Positions 56,336-64,000 of a DNA stretch of 64,000 nt are shown here, in pieces. The stretch covers positions 831,001 to 895,000 of the forward strand of contig JAPXFQ010001339.1 in NCBI GenBank assembly GCA_028564705.1, read 5' to 3'. The DNA is from Apricaphanius iberus. Lineage: Eukaryota; Chordata; Actinopteri; Cyprinodontiformes; Aphaniidae. Every line of letters begins with the position of its first letter. Within the stretch, counting starts at the first letter, position 1. The notes under the pieces are model-generated. The model saw nothing but the letters and a program-made list of their open reading frames with translations. It was not told where the DNA came from and made no database searches. Made by a program: the position numbers and the translations under genes.

Positions 56336-56452
56336 GGAAAAATAAAAACCTTACTGACAGATGTAGTGATAATATCAGCCAGTAGATGGAAGCAGTGCGC
56401 CAGCGTAATGTCTGGCGTCTCAGGACAAGAAAAATGAGCGGAATTGTTTCCA

Positions 56453-56477
56453 CCAATCAGAACGCAGATGGGCGGGG
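56453..56477 (+). promoter_or_regulatory. CCAAT box and GC box of the gls-like gene
   Basis: CCAAT at 56453-56457 and GGGCGGGG at 56470-56477, in a CpG-rich stretch starting about 140 bp before the exon's ATG. The spacing suits a TATA-less promoter. Confidence 0.5.
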
Positions 56478-56615
56478 CCAGACGGAAGTATTTATTTCTG
56501 GAGCGCGGTGTCGGGTGACTCATCGCCGCCCAGATTCTCTCCGTTTCGGGAAGCAGCACTTCCAGGCCGACACGTTAGGACCCACATTTCTCCTTCACAG
56601 CCGGACAAGATTGAG

Positions 56616-56887
56616 ATGTTCCATTTTAGGTTCTCCACAGTCCTGAAGGAGTGTTTTGAAGCCACCGTCAAGCGTCCCTTCCCCTCCTGTACCCCGAAGA
56701 GCTGGTACCCGGCGGCCCGGCAGCGCCGCGGCTTCGGTTCGGTTACCGGTGATGCTGTTGCCGCTAGTGCGGTCCGCCGCGCCGCTCCCTGTGCCGCGCC
56801 CCGCCGCTCCTTCTGCGTGAAAACAGACGGCGCAGCCGCCGCGGAGCTGGACGAGCAGCTGAAGAAGGATGGAGTCGAAGGAGACAA
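56616..56887 (+). CDS. gls: First coding exon of a mitochondrial protein, possibly glutaminase
   Basis: From the ATG at 56616 the frame reads MFHFRFSTVLKECFEATVKR and continues to ELDEQLKKDGVEGD, then a donor GTAGGT (gt at 56888-56889) leaves phase 2. The first 70 residues are rich in Arg/Ala/Ser with no acidic cluster, like a mitochondrial presequence; the last 20 are acidic and probably start the mature linker. The CpG-rich setting with CCAAT and GC boxes fits a first exon. Kidney-type glutaminase has this design (variable presequence, then a short acidic linker ending near GENK), and human GLS lies in 2q32, as do ORMDL1 and OSGEPL1. No glutaminase-domain exon is in view, so the name is provisional and another mitochondrial protein is possible. 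Confidence 0.5.
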
Positions 56888-56931
56888 GTAGGTTTGATGG
56901 GATTTTCTCTTCCCTGGTGGCGGGGTTCAAT

Positions 56932-56965
56932 GTGTGTGTGTGTGGGGGGGGGGGGGGGGGGGGGG
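56932..56965 (+). repeat. (TG)n-G22 tract after the first exon
   Basis: A short TG run leads into 22 uninterrupted G (56944-56965), about 55 bp after the splice donor. Such a run can form G-quadruplexes and is error-prone in sequencing, so its exact length is uncertain. Confidence 0.85.
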
Positions 56966-57792
56966 ACGCGGATGAGTCATGACGCACATGAGCGGATGCG
57001 GCGTCCTATCCCCGCCTGTAGCGCAGGAATAAAGCCGTCATAAATGACCTTCCGCCGCCCCTAAAGCGACCTCCTCCCAGTCGGAATTTAAACATATGGT
57101 GGCATCAGATAAGATGAGACCAGCAGAACCAGAACAGGACCGGGGGGGTTTGTCTGGTGGCCTGCCCCGGATAGCAGAGCGGCCATAACGCCATGTGACA
57201 CTTGTTCACTCCGCTGTCATCTGGAGCTTCAGTTAAAACACCAAGGTGTTTATTCCCCCCGTTATGGCTCCATCTGGCCAATCAGAGCCGTTATTGTTCC
57301 TCATCTGATGACATCCAGGCTGCTCCGAGGCAGGCCTACGATCTGGAGCCTGGATAAAGGACCGTTTCACAAATATTTCACCTAAAATCCAAAACTACAT
57401 CCGCTGCTAGAACCTGGGCTGAGTTATTGCAAACACTGTTATTAAAAACCCATTCGTAGTCCATAAAACTTGCAAAAAAAAGCAGCCATAATGCTGTGTT
57501 GAGAAAATATATTGCTGTCCGCATGCAGCCCCCTCCTCCTATATATGCTGCTGCGCCCTGCTGCTCAGCGAGCTGAAACAAAGCTTCCAAGGCAGAAAAA
57601 AATGCACCTACTGGGAAACTAAAGAAGCTCCACCCATTCCTGTACATGTAGGAATGTGTAAAAGCTGGGAGTGGCGTGTCTCTGAAAGATTATTGTTACA
57701 CCAGTCTAACTATATAAACTACAGCATGATTAAAATCACAATATTCCAGAAGGAAAACCTTATATTTCTTTGAAATGCTAAGTTTTGCTGCT

Positions 57793-58060
57793 GTTATGCA
57801 CCGAATTAGAACGATAGCATTTATGGCTATGATGTGTACTTACCTCACTAAAATCAAGGCATTGCAATAAATCAGTTACAAAACTTATGAAGATATTTAT
57901 TTAGCACTGACATAACAACAATGCACAACAAAAATCACATTAATAAAGTTTCGGCTGTGTTGTTTCTGTGATTTAGGTCTTTCGGACGAAAACCGAAAAT
58001 GCACTTTTTGGTCATTTTCGGCTGAAAAGTTTCGGTGACCGAATTTTCGGTGCATCCCTA
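57793..58060. mobile_element. hAT-type MITE, right end clear
   Basis: The right end is CCGAATTTTCGGTGCATCCC then TA, the inverted form of the TAGGGATGCACCGA start at 4668. The interior holds CGAAAACCGAAAATGCACTT-like words. A degenerate left end may be TTATGCACCGAATTAG at 57793; this limit is uncertain. Confidence 0.4.
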
Positions 58061-58768
58061 TTTTAAATATTTCAACATTTAGAATATTTATAAAACTAGT
58101 TGGCGGAACATTTTCCATATTTATGTTATATTTATCTTTAAATATAAAACTAATTGTTTTCTGATCATGTATTTGTCATGAGTAAATCATTTATTTTTAT
58201 TATAAAGCAACAAGCTAAAGCTAACTAGATATTTATTTATCATAAAACAGTTTTTCCCTCCAGAATAATCCAGTCCTGGTTTGGTTTTTAACATAAATCA
58301 GACCATTTAAGGATGTAAAGAGCTAAAATAATCAGAAATCACACGTTTTCTTTTACTGTTAGCTCCCAGACTTGTCCTGAGTCGTCCGGTCCAGTTGGGA
58401 TTAGTGTGGAGCCTTTAGGTTCATTCAAAAACTGTGAAATGGCGTTTTTTACTCAACAGGAAGCTGCGAATCGGACGGCGGCTTCATGCTTGCAGCGTGG
58501 TGCAACAGATTTAAAGTGAAACTGAGGAGTTTCAGAAGAGGAGCATTGTGTGTGTGTCTGAGGTTGCTTATAGTGGCTTCCACTGTGACCTCCACAAAAA
58601 CGCCTGGAGGGCCTCAGCGTGTCCTCTGCAGCTGATATTAAAGCGCGTCTGTGCTGCGCTGTGTTAGAAAGGAGAACAGTGCAGGTCCTCTCTCATTCTG
58701 TGCCTGAAGAAATGTCGCAGGATTGGTGATGCTGCAGCTTTCTGCTCATTTCTCAGTAACCGAGATGT

Positions 58769-60200
58769 TTCATTCAACATTTATTCATTTAATATTGTTT
58801 TATTCAAAATTTATTCATTTATTATTATTGTTTCATTCAACATTTATTCATTTAATATTATTGTTGTATTCAACATTTATTCATTTATTATTGTTTCATT
58901 CAACATTTATTCATTTAATATTATTGGTGTATTCAACATTTATTCATTTATTATTGTTTTATTCAACATTTATTCATTTAATATTGTTTTATTCAACATT
59001 TATACATTTAATATTATTGGTGTATTCAACATTTATTCATTTATTATTGTTTTATTAAAAATGTATTCATTTATTATTGTTTCATTCAACATTTATTCAT
59101 TTAATATTATTGTTTCATTCAACATTTATTCATTTATTATTGTTTTATTCTACATTTATTCATTTATTATTGTTTTATTCAACATTTATTCATTTATTAT
59201 TGTTTCATTCAACATTTATTCATTTATTATTGTTTCATTCAACATTTATTCATTTATTATTGTTTCATTCAACATTTATTCATTTATTATTGTTTTATTC
59301 AACATTTATTCATTTAATATTGTTTTATTCAACATTTATACATTTAATATTATTGTTTCATTCAACATTTATTCATTTATTATTGTTTCATTCAACATTT
59401 ATTCATTTAATATTATTGTTTCATTCAACATTTATTCATTTATTATTGTTTTATTCTACATTTATTCATTTAATATTATTGTTGTATTCAACATTTATTC
59501 ATTTATTATTGTTTTATTCAACATTTATTCATTTATTATTGTTTCATTCAACATTTATTCATTTATTATTGTTTTATTCAACATTTATTCATTTATTATT
59601 GTTTCATTCAACATTTATTCATTTATTATTGTTTCATTCAACATTTATTCATTTATTATTGTTTCATTCAACATTTATTCATTTAATATTATTGTTTCAT
59701 TCAACATTTATTCATTTATTATTGTTTTATTCAACATTTATTCATTTAATATTGTTTTATTCAACATTTATACATTTAATATTATTGTTTCATTCAACAT
59801 TTATTCATTTATTATTGTTTCATTCAACATTTATTCATTTAATATTATTGTTTCATTCAACATTTATTCATTTATTATTGTTTTATTCTACATTTATTCA
59901 TTTAATATTATTGTTGTATTCAACATTTATTCATTTAATATTATTGTTGTATTCAACATTTATTCATTTATTATTGTTTCATTCAACATTTATTCATTTA
60001 TTATTGTTTTATTCAACATTTATTCATTTATTATTGTTTCATTCAACATTTATTCATTTATTATTGTTTTATTCAACATTTATTCATTTATTGTTTCATT
60101 CAACATTTATTCATTTATTATTGTTTTATTCAACATTTATTCATTTAATATTATAGTTTTATTCAACATTTATTCATTTATTATTGTTTCATTCAACAAT
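58769..60200. repeat. 30/33-bp AT-rich minisatellite, 1.4 kb
   Basis: The unit is ATTCATTTATTATTGTTTCA plus TTCAACATTT (30 bp), with a 33-bp variant carrying AATATTATTG. Blocks of several units are themselves repeated: 59060-59465 and 59640-59910 share the same order of variants. Because the units are multiples of three, more than one frame stays open for hundreds of codons (for example SFNIYSFIIV repeats). This is low-complexity DNA, not a gene. Confidence 0.95.
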
Positions 60201-61050
60201 TCTTATCCTCAGGACCTTTTCATTCCTGGCTTTGAGCTTCGCTGACGTTCAGAGGGAAGTTTATTATTAAGGCCCAGATGTAGCGGAACAGAAAGCGCTG
60301 ATTATGGTGCTGAAAGGGACAGACGACCACGATTAGCGCCATCGTAATAAATAGTTTCTGTTTGACACTCCTCCGTCAAAACGTCTAAACGTCGGTGCAA
60401 ACATCGAGTGGACATCGACCGAAATGGAAAAGTTTTTTCGCCGTATTTGCTCCTAAAATGTCCTAATAGAGGATCTGAACCCAATCAGTCTTTGAACACT
60501 GAATTGAACTAAATGTTTTCTAATTTGTTGAGGCATCAGACAGAAATAATCACACAGAAATCTTCCCTACTAAAGAAGTACATCGACCAACGTATGAAAA
60601 ATGATAAACATCAGGCTGATATACTCTGTCCCTAGATCATAGGTCTGCCTTCCAGAACGGATTCATAATTAATGAAGTTAAAGGAAACATTATTGGATGT
60701 TTGTCGCCTGAAGCCTCAGGATGAAGCAGGCTGAAGGTAAATCAGATCTGGGAGGCTGTGATCTGATTCTGACGTTAGAAAAGCAAACAGAGGTGCAGGT
60801 GGAAGGTTTGTTTACATACTTTACGCATCAGCGAGGAAGCTCCTGGCTCCGCTCCGCCACTCGTCCGGACCGATTGATATTGATTGGAGCATCAGTGAGT
60901 GGGTGATGTTGGTGTTGGAGGTACAATATCACAGCAACTGGTCTCATTGGTCAGACAGAAACAGGAAGTGAGAGGCACTCTCTCTGCTAAAGCTTCATGC
61001 TTGACTTAATGTTTACCTCGCCTGGCATAATATTTTGGAAGCTTGACTTA
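60200..61050. other. Intronic or intergenic, no gene seen
   Basis: No exon or repeat was recognised with confidence. Short frames here match no family. Confidence 0.4.
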
Positions 61051-61059
61051 ATATTTAAC

Positions 61060-62085
61060 GTGCTAGCTTAATCTTTATCTTGCTAATTTAATATTTAACC
61101 GACCTGGCTTAATATTTAGCTTGCTAGCTTAAAATTTTGCTTGCTGTCTTAATATCTAGCTAGCCTTGCTCAATATTTTACTAGCCTGACTTAATATTTA
61201 GTTTGCTAGCTTGATTTTTAGCTAGCCTGGCTTAATATTTAGTTTGCTAGCTTGATTTTTAGCTAGCCTGGCTTAATATTTAGTTTGCTAGCTTGATTTT
61301 TAGCTAGCCTGGCTTAACATTTAGCTAGCCCGGCTTAACATTTAGCTAGCCTGGCTTAACATTTAGCTAGCCTGGCTTAACATTTAGCTAGCCTGGCTTA
61401 ACATTTAGCTAGCCTGACTTAATATTTAGCTAGCCTGACTCAATATTAAGCCACATTGACCGTCTCCAAGCCACAGACGGTCGCGGCAGATAACCGCTTG
61501 TGCTGAGCCTGGTTCTGCCGGAGGTTTCTTCCTGTTAAAAGGGAGTTTTTCCTTCCCACTGTCGCTGCATGCTTGCTCAGTATGAGGGATTGCTGAGAAT
61601 TCCACGACGCAATCTTCTGTGGTTCTGTAATTTCTACACTAAACATTGTATTGTAATAACTCTTTTTGTAAAGTGCCTTGAGATGACATCTGTTGTGAAA
61701 TGGCGCTATATAAATAAACTGAATTGAATTGAATTGAATTGAAATATTTAGCTAGCCTGACTCAATATTTAGTAGCCTGGCTTAATATTTTGCTTGCATG
61801 CTAGCTCGATATTTTGCTTTCTAGCTTAATATTTAGCTAGCCTGGCTTAATATTTAGCTTGCTATCTTAATATTTAGCTAGCCTGACGAAATATTTAACT
61901 AGCCTGCCTTAATATTTAGCTTGCTAGCTTGATTTTTAGCTAGCCTGGCTTAATATTTAGCTAGCCTGGCTTAATATTTTGCTTGCATGCTAGCCTGACA
62001 TTTGTTTGCTTAATATTTAGCTAGCCTGACTCAATATTTATCTTGCTATCTTAATATTTAGCTAGCCTATCTTAATATTTAACCT
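61060..62085. repeat. 21-22-bp TTTAGCTAGCCTGGCTTAA array
   Basis: Units such as AGCTAGCCTGGCTTAACATT plus T repeat almost perfectly at 61318-61420; the rest is looser (AATATTTAGCTTGCTAGCTT). It is interrupted at 61447-61741 by a retroposon tail, after which the same array resumes. It shares the TAGCTAGC core with the arrays at 16709, 22780, 32880, 34271 and 39281. Confidence 0.85.
61447..61741 (+). mobile_element. LINE/SINE 3' tail inserted in the array
   Basis: It contains GGAGGTTTCTTCCTGTTAAA, then GGGAGTTTTTCCTTCCCACT, GTGCCTTGAGATGACATCTG and GGCGCTATATAAATAAACTG, ending in (GAATT)n. This is the standard tail of a common fish L2-type retroposon. CAATATT and GAAATATT flank the two sides, possibly an imperfect target duplication. 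Confidence 0.75.
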
Positions 62086-62089
62086 ACCC

Positions 62090-63280
62090 CCTAATCCCGA
62101 ACAGCCCTGTTCAGAAGATCCTTCTCAGATCCTTGATCCTGGATTTGATCTTCTCACCTCCGAGATGAACCAAACTGAGCTTCCCTGAACACCTCTTTCC
62201 GCCTGGAGCTAAATATGTAGCTACTTAACATGTAGTTTGACTAAATATTTATTTATAAACTGTGAAGGTTAACAAGCGAATCAATATTTATTGAAAACAT
62301 GACCGTGAGAAATGGACCCCCATGTTTTTTCTCTATGACAGGGTAAATGACCTGTATTATTGCTGTTAGTGTTTGACTGTAACGCTACAAACAGCTCTCC
62401 ATAGCAGTGAGCCAGGCTCTCTGCAGGCTCATATTTGCATGTTTGTGCACGGCTGCACCTTCTCTCCACTCTGCATGTCTCATATGTTCCTCCGTTGGGT
62501 TAAAAAGCCAGTTTTTGCAGCGACAGTGAGTGGGGCTTGTTTGGACATGCTCTGATGTGGTTGTCCGGGCTGCGGGTGGAGTGTTTACTCTGCTGGGAAC
62601 GGAGAGGAGGCGGAGACGCTGAAGTGGCCAAAGTCTCAGGCAGAATCAGGAAGGTTTCTGCATGGAGCATTGTCTCCCTGTGCTTGCACGGGTCCTCTCA
62701 GGGTACTCCAGCTTTCTCCCACAGCCCAGAAACAGGACTGTTGGGTTAGTTGGTCTCTAGCTGGCCTGTTTATCAGAAGCTAAAGCAGAGAAGGACAGAT
62801 CTGTGTTGTGTAAACTTTGCTGCTGCTGTCTGTCAAACGAGATGCTCCTCTTCCTGCTCTTCTTTTTCAAAATAAGAGCAGACCAAACAAACTGGTTCGG
62901 CCTCAGAAAAAGACGGTAGAAAACCAGAGCTCACTGGCTACGTTTTTGCATTTTACTCATGATTTTGTTCCTGTTGAGATCATTTGGAGACCAAATTGAA
63001 ATTGGACGATGGACAAGATTAAAAGCGCCTGAGTCAGAACCCTGTAGAACCTTTTCTGGGTTCGTCAGCAGCAGCTCTGAACGTCTCTGCTCATTCTTTG
63101 CAGAACATCTCAGTTAGGTTAAGGTCTAGACTTTGACTAGGCCATTTTAACCCTTCGCTCTAACCCATCTGCTGTGGTCTTAATGCAGTTCAGGTTATTT
63201 ATACATAACGCCAATTCACAACAGATGTCGTCACGAGGCACTTTGTGTGGAAATTTGCTCAAGAGTAAAGATAATTTTTA
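62090..63280. other. Intronic or intergenic, repeats only
   Basis: The phrase TGTTTGACTGTAACGCTACA near 62370 is close to TGTTTGACTGTAACTTCACA near 40184, another dispersed pair. AGACTTTGACTAGGCCATTT near 63130 belongs to the family at 10837. No exon recognised. Confidence 0.4.
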
Positions 63281-63282
63281 GT

Positions 63283-63661
63283 AGGGATGTTTATTGGCAA
63301 GAATCAAGCGATACAGGAAACTACACAATATGTCACGATACGATGAGTAATACTATATTTTGCGATTTTTCTAAACTGAATTTAACTGTAGAAAACCTGT
63401 CACAGCATCCTAAACACTCCAATATATTTCATCCATAACTCACCCAGTTTTATTACTACTTCTAGTTGATCCACTGGAAAGAAGGAGGTAAAAAGCCACC
63501 AAATACCAGTCCTACTTTCAATTTTATTCCCAAAATGATTGTGTCAGAATTTCGTTGAAATTCCCCCAAAAATTAAAATCTTTGCCTTTTATTATTGATA
63601 TCATATCGTGACACAAAATATTCTGATATATTGGCATATCGATATTTTCTTACATCCCTAA
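63283..63661. mobile_element. Intact copy of the element split at 12780
   Basis: Left end TAGGGATGTTTATTGGCAAG, right end CGATATTTTCTTACATCCCT then A. The short inverted ends (TAGGGATGT / ACATCCCTA) match. The interior contains the uninterrupted TAGTTGATCCACTGGAAAGA site that carries the Tc1 insertion in the copy at 12780. About 380 bp, non-coding. Confidence 0.55.
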
Positions 63662-64000
63662 TTTTTAGAGTAGTATGTGGAAATAAAGAAATGTCATGTG
63701 TTCTTGGCTTCACAGCGTGACTCAGAGCCGACCTTTACTGATTTTTATTTCTAGGTCAGAAAAGGTCAGTGTTGGTACCCACTGGAGGACTTGAGAGCAT
63801 GCGTGGTTTTTATTTAATTTATTTTTTGGCCCACGTGAATTTCTGTTAGTAGTGTGTGCTGTCATTTTGAAGTCATAATTGCCCAACAAAGGACACATAG
63901 TTGCATAAACAAATGTATTTACAGCACAGAGCCATTGTGAAACTAAAATGACCCATAGGACAGAAATGGACAGCCTAATAAGGTCAAGGAAGGATGGCAG

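Noticed and set aside
58723..60245. Frames of 394, 359 and 111 codons on the plus strand
   Set aside because: They are products of a 30/33-bp AT minisatellite whose unit length is a multiple of three; two frames on the same strand are equally open.

Overview
The window looks like nuclear DNA of a ray-finned (teleost) fish. Genes are split into exons with GT-AG introns. Six vertebrate genes can be read. The DNA between them is AT-rich and full of fish-type mobile elements: Tc1, hAT-type MITEs, a THAP-encoding TTAA element, L2/CR1-like LINE pieces and retroposon tails ending in GAATT repeats. Large minisatellites are also present. No prokaryotic operon, CRISPR array, tRNA or rRNA gene was found.

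Layout. 1-1.4 kb: a compact promoter that looks bidirectional, with a non-coding first exon on each strand. 1.27-9.6 kb: ormdl1 (+), complete, 153 aa. 9.6-15.3 kb: transposon relics, including a Tc1 copy nested inside an older repeat. 15.4-16.4 kb: adat3 (-), complete single-exon CDS, 335 aa. 16.7-17.6 kb: higher-order minisatellite. 19.0-20.3 kb: decayed LINE. 20.65-21.35 kb: alkbh6 (-), 231 aa, uninterrupted. 25.1-36.4 kb: osgepl1 (+), seven coding exons, 406 aa, with 23-bp minisatellites in two introns. 40.5-48.6 kb: fkbp7 (-), four coding exons, 219 aa, ending in RDEL. 50.7-54.5 kb: a 3.8-kb purine-rich minisatellite. 56.45-56.9 kb: promoter and first coding exon of a mitochondrial-type protein, possibly gls (+), whose remaining exons would lie beyond the window. 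58.8-60.2 kb and 61.0-62.1 kb: two more tandem arrays, the second split by a retroposon tail.

How the genes relate. ormdl1 encodes an ER regulator of serine palmitoyltransferase and fkbp7 an ER-lumen prolyl isomerase. adat3 (tRNA A-to-I at position 34) and osgepl1 (mitochondrial t6A at position 37) both modify the tRNA anticodon loop. alkbh6, an AlkB-family dioxygenase of uncertain substrate, lies between them. The genes have separate orientations and promoters, so no operon-like link is implied. ormdl1 and osgepl1 are neighbours in human as well, with PMS1 divergent from ORMDL1, so the left edge probably leads into pms1. The clearest unusual signals are structural: several tandem arrays sharing a TAGCTAG-like core, a foldback repeat family with internal tandem amplification, and an intronless alkbh6 followed by an A-rich tract, which suggests a retrogene.
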